DNA from: Herbidospora yilanensis
Lineage (GTDB): Bacteria > Actinomycetota > Actinomycetes > Streptosporangiales > Streptosporangiaceae
Reading direction: 5' to 3'
Assembly: GCF_001570565.1 (NCBI RefSeq)
Contig: NZ_BBXE01000020.1
Location: 1-64,000 of the forward strand
DNA length: 64,000 bases
The notes under the pieces are model-generated. The model was not told where the DNA came from. It ran no database searches and saw only the letters and a list, made by a program, of their open reading frames with translations. The translations under genes were made by a program, and so were the position numbers. Positions 34,578-42,007 of this stretch are shown piece by piece. Positions within the stretch are counted from its first letter, which is position 1; every line of letters starts with the position of its first letter.

Positions 34578-35618
34578 TCACTTGCCCACGGGGTCGCGGG
34601 GATTGACGCGCGGCACGAAAAGCGGGTCGATCGGGGTGAACGGGAACTGCGGGAGTTCTCTCTCGGGAATGGCGAAAGTCGCCGCGAGGACCTCGCGTGA
34701 AAAGGCGGTCGCGGTGGCCCTGTACCCGATGTCGGCGGGCATCGGCTGGTCGAAGAAGATGAGGAAGTGGATCTCGTCGTCGCCGATGACCTCGATGTGG
34801 TGCGGGAAGGCGCGCGGCACGAAGTAGAGGTCGCCGGGGCCGAGCAGGTACTCGTCGAGGCTGAGGTCCGGGTCGAGGACGCGCATCCGGGCGTGGCCCT
34901 TGGCGACGTAGCCCATCTCGGCGGTGACCGGGTGCCAGTGCGGCTCCCGCATGCCGCTCTCCCTGACGCGCAGGGAGTACATGGAGATGTCGTCGAGGGC
35001 GGCCCAGAACTGGTGCCGCGCCATCCGGGCGTCGCCGTAGGAGTAGGTCAGCACCGGCGCCTGGCTCTCGATGTCGAACAGCTTGGCGTTGGGCAGCTTG
35101 GCGGTCGGCGTCACGTCGGCCGGGCCGGTGCGCCGGACGATCTGCTGGGCCGGCGACCGGTCGAACGCGGCGAACGCCGAGGCCTGGAGGTCGAAGGTGT
35201 TGCCGAGCACGGCGTCGGTCATCGCGGTGAAGCTGTCGCGTACCGAGAAGTGCCGCGGGCGCTCGCTGCGCAGGGCCAGCACGAGCTCGGCGCGGTCGGG
35301 CCCGATGTTCTCGATGTGGTAAACCGCGCCCGACTCGACGTGGTACATCTGCCCCGGCCGCACGACGAACGAGGAGAACGTGTCGGCGTTGCCGAGGATC
35401 GACACCAGGACGGTGCCCGAGACCACGTAGGCGAGCTGGTTGGCGTTGACGTTCCACTGCGGCTCGCGGATCGCGCCCGGCTCCAGCACGACCCTCTTCA
35501 GCGAGAGCCCGTCGAGGATCGGCAGCACCTTCTCGTCGACCACGGTGACGGAGCCCAGGTCGTTCTCGAACGTGGGCCGGACCTTCCCCAATGAGGTGAT
35601 GTGTGGCGACTTGCGCAT
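34578..35618 (-). CDS. Bicupin (oxalate decarboxylase-like) protein
   Basis: A 346-residue cytoplasmic protein with two cupin domains, as in oxalate decarboxylase/oxidase families. The C-terminal cupin keeps its metal ligands (REPHWHPVTAEMGYV, giving His, His, Glu; and His in FPHHIEV). The N-terminal cupin has lost three of four ligands: the motif reads REPQWNVNANQLAYV, so Gln54, Asn56 and Gln61 replace His, His and Glu. Only one metal site is therefore likely. No signal peptide. The enzyme activity, if any, is uncertain. It is transcribed away from the tRNA-like RNA and its operon. Confidence 0.82.
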   Translation of the reverse strand: MRKSPHITSLGKVRPTFENDLGSVTVVDEKVLPILDGLSLKRVVLEPGAIREPQWNVNANQLAYVVSGTVLVSILGNADTFSSFVVRPGQMYHVESGAVYHIENIGPDRAELVLALRSERPRHFSVRDSFTAMTDAVLGNTFDLQASAFAAFDRSPAQQIVRRTGPADVTPTAKLPNAKLFDIESQAPVLTYSYGDARMARHQFWAALDDISMYSLRVRESGMREPHWHPVTAEMGYVAKGHARMRVLDPDLSLDEYLLGPGDLYFVPRAFPHHIEVIGDDEIHFLIFFDQPMPADIGYRATATAFSREVLAATFAIPERELPQFPFTPIDPLFVPRVNPRDPVGK

Positions 35619-35758
35619 GTCTCTATCCCCCCGGACGCGAACTGTTTTCCCAGGTTAAGCAGCATGTGTCCGGCATTTCGGCAAGGACACGCGTCCGGCG
35701 GCCCGTGCTGTTTCCCGAAGATTGGGGGAACAAGATCTGAAATGTCGGAGATGTGCGC

Positions 35759-35764
35759 TAGCCT
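35759..35764 (+). promoter_or_regulatory. -10 box of the tRNA-like RNA and its operon
   Basis: TAGCCT, a good actinobacterial -10 hexamer, ends 7 nt before G35771, the first base of the RNA's outer stem. The -35 region is weak (TCTGAA around 35736). Confidence 0.5.
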
Positions 35765-35770
35765 TCCGGC

Positions 35771-35847
35771 GACACGGTCGTAGCGCAGAGGTCGTCGCGC
35801 CCCAAAGCGATGCGGAGGACGCCGGTTCGAATCCGGTCGGCCGTGTC
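35771..35847 (+). ncRNA. tRNA-like RNA lacking an anticodon arm
   Basis: Folding by eye gives a tRNA-like outline. A 10-bp acceptor-like stem pairs GACACGGTCG (35771-35780) with CGGCCGTGTC (35838-35847), one G-U included. TA follows, as at tRNA positions 8-9. A D arm has the stem GCGC/GCGC (35783-35786 with 35797-35800) and a loop containing AG..GG. A canonical T arm is GCCGG-TTCGAAT-CCGGT (35821-35837). Only 20 nt lie between D and T arms and they do not form a 5-bp anticodon stem; no U33-like base is placed, and no CCA is encoded. It is therefore not a decoding tRNA but resembles the tRNA-like part of bacterial Y RNAs. A -10 box sits 7 nt upstream and a T-rich ACTTTTGTT follows. It may be separate or part of the leader of the downstream gene. 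Confidence 0.6.
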
Positions 35848-35873
35848 ACTTTTGTTGCCGGAGGGGGACGCGC

Positions 35874-37202
35874 ATGGCTTCTGACGTGGAAACCTGCCTG
35901 CGCGTCCTGGCCGAGGCACGCGCGGCCGATCCCGGCGACGAGCGCTGGAGGCGGGTCCGCGAGGCCGCCGCGCAGGTCTACCGGGCGGACAAGAAGGCCC
36001 GCAAGGCGGCCCGCGACGCCGGCCGCCGTCAGCACGACGACCTCGTCAGCGCGGCCACCGAGCGCCACCGCGACCAGAACCCCGACTCCGCGCCGCCGGT
36101 CACTCCGGCCACGCGGTTGCGGCCGCTGGCCGGGACCCGGCGCTGCTACGTCTGCAAGGCCGTCTACGGCCAGGTCCACTCGGTCTACCACCTGCTCTGC
36201 CCGGCCTGCGCCGAGGAGAATCTGACCCGCCGCACCGCCCGCTGCGACCTGCGCGGACGCCGGGCGCTGGTCACCGGCGGCCGGGTGAAGATCGGCTTCC
36301 AGACGGCGCTGAAGCTGCTGCGCGACGGCGCCGAGGTCTTCGTGACGACCCGGTTCCCCGCCGACGCGGCCCGCCGCTACGCCGCCGTCCCCGACGCGGC
36401 CGAGTGGCTCGACCGGCTGCACGTCCACGGCGTGGACCTGCTCGACCTGCCGGGGGTCGCGGGCCTGCTGGAGAGCGTGCACGCGCGGTTCGACCATCTC
36501 GACGTGCTGGTCAACAACGCCGCCCAGACGATCCGCCGCCCGGCGGCCTACCACCGTGAGGTGCGGGCGGCCGAGAGCCTCCCGCTGGAGGGCCCGGCCA
36601 CCCGGATCAGCGTCACGACCGGCGTGTCCCCGGCCGCCCTCGCCCGTCCGGACGCCGCCCCCGGGGAGCTCGAAGCGCTCTTCCCCGCGGGTCTGCTCGA
36701 CGAGACCGGCGAGCCGCTCGACCTGCGCGACCGCAACAGCTGGAGCCTGCGGCTGCACGAGGTCGACGCCGCCGAGTGGCTGGAGGTGCAGCTCGTGAAC
36801 TCGTTCGCGCCGTTCCTGCTGACCTCGCGGCTCCGGGGGCTGCTGGAGGCCTCGCCGCACCCCGACCGGTACGTCGTGCAGGTGTCGGCGATGGAGGGCA
36901 GCTTCTCGCGGGCGAACAAGACCGTCCGCCACCCGCACACGAACATGGCCAAGGCCGCGCTGAACATGCTCACCCGGACCGCCGCCCCCGACTACGCGGC
37001 GAGCGGCATCCACATGAACAGCGTCGACACCGGGTGGTGCACCGACGAGCGCCCCCACCCGGAGAGGGCGGCGAGCCGCTTCCGGCCGCCGCTCGACGTG
37101 ATCGACGGGGCCGCGCGGGTGTACGACCCCGTCGTCCGGGGGGTCGGCGGCGACCCCGTCTCCGGACTCTTCCTGAAGGACTATCGACCGGTGGAGTGGT
37201 GA
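35874..37202 (+). CDS. Zn-ribbon short-chain dehydrogenase-like protein (first gene of five)
   Basis: 442 residues. An N-terminal helical, basic region (1-80) leads to a zinc ribbon with CxxC pairs at Cys91/94 and Cys109/112 (CYVCK ... CPAC). The SDR Rossmann domain starts near 125: the cofactor loop reads VTGGRVKIGFQTA and the NNAAQ motif is near 218. The catalytic YxxxK is altered: Lys360 is kept in TNMAKAAL, but the Tyr position is Thr356. A conventional dehydrogenase reaction is therefore doubtful; it may bind a nucleotide cofactor or RNA. The ATG at 35874 has a GGAGGGGG site 6 nt upstream and lies 26 nt after the tRNA-like RNA. The stop overlaps the LRR gene start (GTGA). Confidence 0.82.
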   Translation: MASDVETCLRVLAEARAADPGDERWRRVREAAAQVYRADKKARKAARDAGRRQHDDLVSAATERHRDQNPDSAPPVTPATRLRPLAGTRRCYVCKAVYGQVHSVYHLLCPACAEENLTRRTARCDLRGRRALVTGGRVKIGFQTALKLLRDGAEVFVTTRFPADAARRYAAVPDAAEWLDRLHVHGVDLLDLPGVAGLLESVHARFDHLDVLVNNAAQTIRRPAAYHREVRAAESLPLEGPATRISVTTGVSPAALARPDAAPGELEALFPAGLLDETGEPLDLRDRNSWSLRLHEVDAAEWLEVQLVNSFAPFLLTSRLRGLLEASPHPDRYVVQVSAMEGSFSRANKTVRHPHTNMAKAALNMLTRTAAPDYAASGIHMNSVDTGWCTDERPHPERAASRFRPPLDVIDGAARVYDPVVRGVGGDPVSGLFLKDYRPVEW

Positions 37203-38335
37203 CCGTGAAGCCTGTGCCCGTACGCTGCCCGGCGATCGAGCACCCCGACGTCCCCCCGGCCGAGGCGGCGGCTCTCGACCCGTTGCTCACCCGGCTGGCC
37301 GACACCCGCCCGGTCGCGGCCGACGAGGTCTTCCCGCTCGGCGCGCTGCGCCCCGACGGCCGGGTCGACCTGTGCAAGCAGGGCCTCGGCGCACCCGGCG
37401 CGGCCCGGCTGCTGCCGGTGGCGACGGCGTCGCCGCACGCCGTCCACCTCCTGCTGGGCACCAACGCCATCGGCGACGAGGGGGCGCGCGCGGTCGCGGG
37501 GGCGCTCACCGACGACCACCGCCTGCGCACCCTCTATCTCGGCTGCAACCGCATCGGCCCGGAGGGCACGGCGGCGCTGGCCGACCGGCTGAGCGGCGAC
37601 CAGAGCGTGCGCGCGTTGTGGCTCAAGCGCAACCCGATCGGCGAGGCGGGGGTGCGGGCGCTGGCGCAGATGCTCACCTGGAACAGCACGCTGCGCACCC
37701 TCGACCTGGTCAACACCGGCCTGTCGACGGCCTCGCTGGAGGTGCTGGTCACCGCCCTCACCAGCCGGGACCTCCCGCTGGAGCGGCTGTTCCTCGGCGG
37801 CAACGGCCTCGGCCCCGGCGTCGCGCCGCTGCTGGCGCGGCTGATCGGCGAGGGGGGCGTGCGGGAGCTCTACCTTCCGGCCAACCATCTGGGCGACGAG
37901 GGCGCGGCCGTGCTGGCCGCCGCGGCCGACCCGGCCCGCCCGGTCAGGCTGGGCCTCGGCGGCAACGGCGTCGGCCCGGACGGCGCGACGGCGCTCGCCG
38001 CCTCGCTCGACCGCATCGAGTCCCTCGACCTCGGCCGCCCGCCGTCGGAGCGCAGCCTCGGCGCCCCGGCCAACACCACCGGCGACGAGGGCGCGCACGC
38101 GCTGGCCGCCGCCCTGCCCGGCAGCCCGCTGCGCCGCCTGGAACTGCGCCACACCGGCCTGACCGGGCGCGGCGCGAAGAGCCTGCTGGACCGCGTGCCC
38201 GACGACACCCACCTGGAGTACGTCGGCCTCGGGCCCGGCCTGCCCCGCAAGGTGAAGCGGTCGTTCACCGCGCGCCTGCGCCCGGCCGGCCCCGGCCACC
38301 CCGACCTGGTCGCGATCGGCAGCCTCTACCGATGA
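37199..38335 (+). CDS. Leucine-rich repeat protein (RNase-inhibitor type)
   Basis: A 378-residue cytoplasmic protein with at least seven 27-29-residue leucine-rich repeats of ribonuclease-inhibitor type, roughly residues 75-345. Examples are LRTLYLGCNRIGPEGTAALA, VRALWLKRNPIGEAGVRALA, LERLFLGGNGLGPGVAPLLA and VRELYLPANHLGDEGAAVLA. Such horseshoe scaffolds bind proteins or other ligands. The GTG at 37199 overlaps the SDR stop (GTGA); GTG at 37205 is an alternative. The stop overlaps the ankyrin gene start (ATGA). Tight coupling means it is made in step with its neighbours, suggesting a complex. Confidence 0.88.
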   Translation: MTVKPVPVRCPAIEHPDVPPAEAAALDPLLTRLADTRPVAADEVFPLGALRPDGRVDLCKQGLGAPGAARLLPVATASPHAVHLLLGTNAIGDEGARAVAGALTDDHRLRTLYLGCNRIGPEGTAALADRLSGDQSVRALWLKRNPIGEAGVRALAQMLTWNSTLRTLDLVNTGLSTASLEVLVTALTSRDLPLERLFLGGNGLGPGVAPLLARLIGEGGVRELYLPANHLGDEGAAVLAAAADPARPVRLGLGGNGVGPDGATALAASLDRIESLDLGRPPSERSLGAPANTTGDEGAHALAAALPGSPLRRLELRHTGLTGRGAKSLLDRVPDDTHLEYVGLGPGLPRKVKRSFTARLRPAGPGHPDLVAIGSLYR

Positions 38336-39570
38336 CCTTCGACCGCGACGAACTGAGCCGCTGGCGGCAGGCCCGCCGTTACGCGGTCCCCCGCTGGATG
38401 ATCGAACAGGCCACGGAACGCCGCCTGGCCGGCGACTGGCAGGGGGCCTGCGCGGCCGCCGCCGTCGACGTCGCCTTCGACCCGGCCATGGCCGAGAAGG
38501 ACCCGGCGCTCGCCGACGACCTGCGGCACCTCGTGCCGGAGCTGCTGCGCTGGCACGCGCCCCGCGGCGGCAACGGCGGCGGCACCCTGGGCACCCACCA
38601 CCAGGTCACCCTGGCCCGGTACGGCGACACCGAACTGCGGGTGGTGACGCCCCAGCTCAGCGAGGGCCCGCAACGGCTGACGCTGGTCCTCGTCCCCGCC
38701 GAGGACGAGGAGGACCCGTACCTGACCACCCATGTCGACTGGACGTCGGCCCGGCACTTCTGGCACGCCCGGCACACCGCCGGACTCCGCGACGGCACGG
38801 ACGAGTCGCTGCCCGACCGCGTGCTGCTGGACGCCGGTCTGCTCACCCCCGACGACCTGCACCCGCTGGTCAGGGAGGCGCTCTTCCCCGGCCTTCCGCC
38901 GGTCGCGTCGGGCCCGCCGGAGCCGGCGCCGCCCGAGCCGGTCCGGGTGCGCTGCGGCGGGGCGTGGCACCAGGTCGTCTCCGGCGACGGCCGTCTCCTG
39001 CTTGAGCACAGCGACGAGGAACAGCGCCGTGAACGCGCCATGCGCGCCCTCGGCGGAGCCGTCTCCGGCTGCTTCGCGGTCGAACAGTCGTGGACGTCGG
39101 GCGAGGGCAGGCTGCCCCGGAGGCTGCGCGCCCAGCGCTGGGCGCTGTTCCTGCACGCCCAGCACGGCGACACCCCGGCGGTCGTCCGGCTCCTGGACGC
39201 CGGCGTCGACCCCCGGGTGCGCGACGGCCGGCAGCGCGGCCTGCTGCACGTGCTGCACCTCGTCGACCACACCGTGCTGCTGCCCCGGCTCCTCGCGGCG
39301 GGCCTCGACGTGAACGGCCTCGACTACCAGGAGCGCACCCCGCTGTTCCACGCGGTGGCCTCCTACGGCCCGCCCGCGCTGGTCGAGGCGCTGCGCGCGG
39401 CCGGGGCACGGATCGACGTGACCGACTGGGAGGGCTGGTCGCTGGCCGAGATCATCCGCCGCCGCCGGCGCAAGGACCTTGTCGCCCTGCGCGACGAGAT
39501 CGAGCGCGACCACCCCGGCATCGGCGTCGGTTACGAGAGCTACGACGACGAGGACGGGGACGACGATTAA
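38332..39570 (+). CDS. Ankyrin-repeat protein
   Basis: A 412-residue cytoplasmic protein. The N-terminal 285 residues (MTFDRDELSRWRQARRYAVPRWMIEQATERRLAGDWQGAC...) do not match a family I know; this part contains a W-rich core (HVDWTSARHFWHARH). The C-terminal 125 residues hold three to four ankyrin repeats (ALFLHAQHGDTPAVVRLLDAG, RGLLHVLHLVDHTVLLPRLLAAG, TPLFHAVASYGPPALVEALRAAG, SLAEIIRRRRRKDL) and an acidic Asp/Glu tail. The ATG overlaps the LRR stop (ATGA) and its TAA overlaps the start of the MoxR gene. A scaffold or sensor role in the same complex is likely but inferred. Confidence 0.83.
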   Translation: MTFDRDELSRWRQARRYAVPRWMIEQATERRLAGDWQGACAAAAVDVAFDPAMAEKDPALADDLRHLVPELLRWHAPRGGNGGGTLGTHHQVTLARYGDTELRVVTPQLSEGPQRLTLVLVPAEDEEDPYLTTHVDWTSARHFWHARHTAGLRDGTDESLPDRVLLDAGLLTPDDLHPLVREALFPGLPPVASGPPEPAPPEPVRVRCGGAWHQVVSGDGRLLLEHSDEEQRRERAMRALGGAVSGCFAVEQSWTSGEGRLPRRLRAQRWALFLHAQHGDTPAVVRLLDAGVDPRVRDGRQRGLLHVLHLVDHTVLLPRLLAAGLDVNGLDYQERTPLFHAVASYGPPALVEALRAAGARIDVTDWEGWSLAEIIRRRRRKDLVALRDEIERDHPGIGVGYESYDDEDGDDD

Positions 39571-40741
39571 CGACGACCTCGGCAACCTGGCCGCCGCCGA
39601 CGAGATCAACCGGCGGCTGCGGGTCCACCGCACCGAACCGGCCGCCAGCGCCCAGTTGGAGGCGCTGGCCCTGGCCGTGGCGGCGAACCTGCCGGTCCTG
39701 CTGTGGGGTGAGCCGGGCATCGGCAAGTCGGCCGGGCTGGAGCAGCTCGCCGCCGGGCTCGGGCTGCCGCTGGAGACGGTCATCGCGAGCGTGCACGAGC
39801 CGTCCGACTTCGCCGGCCTGCCGATCGTCGGCGACGACCCGGCGGTGACCGGGGTGCCGATGGCGCCGCCCGACTGGGCCGTGCGGGTGACCACGCGGGG
39901 CCGGGGGCTCGTCTTCTTCGACGAGTTGTCGTCCGCGCCGCCCGCCGTGCAGGCCGCCCTGCTGCGGGTGGTGCTGGAGCGGCGGGTCGGCAGTCTGCGG
40001 CTGCCGGAGCCGGTCAGGATCGTGGCCGCCGCGAACCCGCCGTCGAGCGCGGCCGACGGCTGGCATCTGAGCCCGCCGCTGGCCAACCGGTTCGTCCATC
40101 TGCGCTGGACGCACGACCCCCGGACCGTCGCCCGGGGGTTGGCGGGCACCTGGCCGGCGGCGCGGATCCCGTCGATCGACGCGGCGCGCATCCCCGGCGC
40201 GGTGGCGCGGGCCCGGGGCGCCGTCTCGGGCTTCCTCAGCGCCCGTCCGGGTCTGGCGCACCACCTGCCCGCCGACGCGGAGAGCCGGGGCGGGGCGTGG
40301 CCCTCGCCCCGGACGTGGGAGATGGCGCTGAAGCTGCTCGCGGTCGCCTACGCGAGCGGGACCGGCCGGGAGGCCCTCGCGGCGGCGGTGGTCGGCGCGG
40401 TGGGCGACGGCGCGGGCGTCGAGCTCATCTCCTACCTGGAGGAACTCGACCTGCCCGACCCCGACCGGGTGCTCGCCGACCCGGCCGCCTTCAAGCTGCC
40501 CGAGCGCGGCGACCGCCAGCTCGCCTTCCTGACCGCGGTCGTGGCGGCCGTGCAGGGCGACCTGACCCGGCGCCGCTGGGAGGCCGGGTGGGTGGTGCTG
40601 GCCAAGGCCGTCGACGCGGGCGTCCCCGACGTGGCGGCCCGCGCGGCGATGGACCTGGCCGCGATGCGCGACCTCGCCTGGCCGGTGCCGCCGGGCATCG
40701 ACGCGTTCGTCGACCTGCTCCAGCTCTCCGGCGCGCTCTGA
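39566..40741 (+). CDS. MoxR-type AAA+ ATPase
   Basis: A 391-residue AAA+ ATPase of the MoxR class. After a helical start (NLAAADEINRRLRVHRTEPA), Walker A reads LLWGEPGIGKSAGLEQ (about residues 46-56), Walker B LVFFDELSSAPPAVQ, sensor 1 VRIVAAANPPS, and the Arg-finger region LSPPLANRFVHLRW. No ATG or GTG is available in frame at the 5' end; the best candidate is ATT at 39566, overlapping the ankyrin TAA (ATTAA), with TTG at 39479 as the next option. MoxR ATPases act with VWA-domain partners as chaperones or remodellers; the next gene encodes one. Confidence 0.88.
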   Translation: MNDDLGNLAAADEINRRLRVHRTEPAASAQLEALALAVAANLPVLLWGEPGIGKSAGLEQLAAGLGLPLETVIASVHEPSDFAGLPIVGDDPAVTGVPMAPPDWAVRVTTRGRGLVFFDELSSAPPAVQAALLRVVLERRVGSLRLPEPVRIVAAANPPSSAADGWHLSPPLANRFVHLRWTHDPRTVARGLAGTWPAARIPSIDAARIPGAVARARGAVSGFLSARPGLAHHLPADAESRGGAWPSPRTWEMALKLLAVAYASGTGREALAAAVVGAVGDGAGVELISYLEELDLPDPDRVLADPAAFKLPERGDRQLAFLTAVVAAVQGDLTRRRWEAGWVVLAKAVDAGVPDVAARAAMDLAAMRDLAWPVPPGIDAFVDLLQLSGAL

Positions 40742-40746
40742 GGAAC

Positions 40747-41928
40747 ATGGACCGGGTGAAGTTGCTGGCCGCCCGTTATCGGGCGGCGGCCGATCGGCCC
40801 TATTTCGCCACCGCGCTGTACGCCCTCTCGATCGTCCCCAGCTCGCGGGTGCCCACGATGGGCGTCGACGCGCACTGGCGGTGCTACGTCTCCCCCGCGT
40901 TCGTCGACGCCACGCCCGTCGAGGAGCTGGCCGCCGTCTGGATCCACGAGGTCGCCCACCTGCTGCGCGACCACCACGCCAGGGCGGGGCGGTTGCCCCC
41001 GGCCGACCAGCGGGACCGGCTGCGCGTCAACGTCGCGCAGGACTGCGAGATCAACGACGACCTGCTCGCCGACCGGCTGCCGCTGCCGGCGGGCCGGATG
41101 GAGCCGCGCCTGTTCGGCCTGGCGCCGGGCCGTCTGTTCGAGGAGTACGTGCCGCTGCTGCCGCCCCACGAACATCCGCTCGACTGCGGCTCGGGCGCCC
41201 ACGGCCGTCCGTCCCCGTGGGAGATCGGCGAGGGCGCGCCCATGGTCGGCCCGGTCGAGGCCGAGTCGCTGCGCCGGCACACCGCCGAGGCGATGCGGGC
41301 CCACCGCCGCTCGCGGGGCACCCTGCCGAAGGGCTGGGAGCGGTGGGCGGAGCAGGTTCTCGAACCGGTCGTCGACTGGCGGCGGGTGCTGACGGGGGCG
41401 GTCCGCGAGGCGGTCGCCTGGGCGGGCGGCGCGGTCGACTACACCTACCGCCGCCCGTCGCGCCGGTCGGCGGCCATGCGGGGGGTGGTGCTGCCGAGCC
41501 TGCGCCGGCCGCTGCCCCGGGTGGCGATCGTGGTCGACACCTCCGGCTCGATGGGCGACGACGAGCTGGCCGCGGCGCTGGCCGAGGTGACGGGGGTGCT
41601 GCGCGAGGTGGGCGTGCACGGCAACCGGGTGACGGTGCTGGCGTGCGACGCCGACGTCCACGCCGTCTCGCGGGTGACCTCGGCCGAGCAGGTCACGCTG
41701 GCGGGCGGCGGCGGCACGGACATGCGCGTCGGCGTCACGGCGGCCCTGGCGGCGCGCGACCGCCCGAACGTGGTGATCGTGCTGACCGACGGCCACACGC
41801 CGTGGCCGGACGAGCCGGCGGCCTGCCGGCTCATCGCGGCCCTCATCGGTTCCGGGGCTCCCCCGCCGCCCGGGTGGGTGGAGACGGTCAGCGTGGGCGT
41901 CGTCTCGGCGGGCCGGGTGAGCGGGTGA
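40747..41928 (+). CDS. Metallopeptidase-like/VWA protein (DUF2201), MoxR partner
   Basis: A 393-residue cytoplasmic protein. The N-terminal DUF2201 domain carries a zinc-peptidase-like helix WIHEVAHLLRDHH (HExxH near residues 64-68) and QDCEINDDLL. The C-terminal von Willebrand factor A domain (about 255-385) has an intact MIDAS: VVDTSGSMGDDE, then GGGGTDMRVG and LTDGHTPWP. DUF2201/VWA proteins pair with MoxR ATPases, which here lies 5 nt upstream. The metal-peptidase site may be active or only structural. It is the last gene of the operon; a 10-bp hairpin follows. Confidence 0.88.
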   Translation: MDRVKLLAARYRAAADRPYFATALYALSIVPSSRVPTMGVDAHWRCYVSPAFVDATPVEELAAVWIHEVAHLLRDHHARAGRLPPADQRDRLRVNVAQDCEINDDLLADRLPLPAGRMEPRLFGLAPGRLFEEYVPLLPPHEHPLDCGSGAHGRPSPWEIGEGAPMVGPVEAESLRRHTAEAMRAHRRSRGTLPKGWERWAEQVLEPVVDWRRVLTGAVREAVAWAGGAVDYTYRRPSRRSAAMRGVVLPSLRRPLPRVAIVVDTSGSMGDDELAAALAEVTGVLREVGVHGNRVTVLACDADVHAVSRVTSAEQVTLAGGGGTDMRVGVTAALAARDRPNVVIVLTDGHTPWPDEPAACRLIAALIGSGAPPPPGWVETVSVGVVSAGRVSG

Positions 41929-41941
41929 GGAGCGCCGGACG

Positions 41942-41970
41942 GCCGCCCGCCACTGGAGGCGGCGGGCGGC
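41942..41970 (+). terminator. Hairpin ending the SDR-LRR-ANK-MoxR-VWA operon
   Basis: GCCGCCCGCC (41942-41951) pairs with GGCGGGCGGC (41961-41970) around a 9-nt loop, 14 nt after the last stop codon. It lies between convergent genes and could serve both directions. Confidence 0.65.
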
Positions 41971-42007
41971 GCCGGGGTGGGCGGAGCCGTACCGGAGAGA
42001 ACGCTTT

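Noticed and set aside
35771-35847. A normal tRNA gene (for example Trp or Gly, from the CCCC/CCA bases)
   Set aside because: No 5-bp anticodon stem with a 7-nt loop and U33 can be formed in the 20 nt between the D and T arms; kept as a tRNA-like RNA instead.
37199-41928. Ternary MoxR conflict system with an obvious nuclease or toxin effector
   Set aside because: No nuclease, protease toxin or pore-former signature is visible beyond the HExxH helix of the DUF2201 domain, so a defence function is not claimed.
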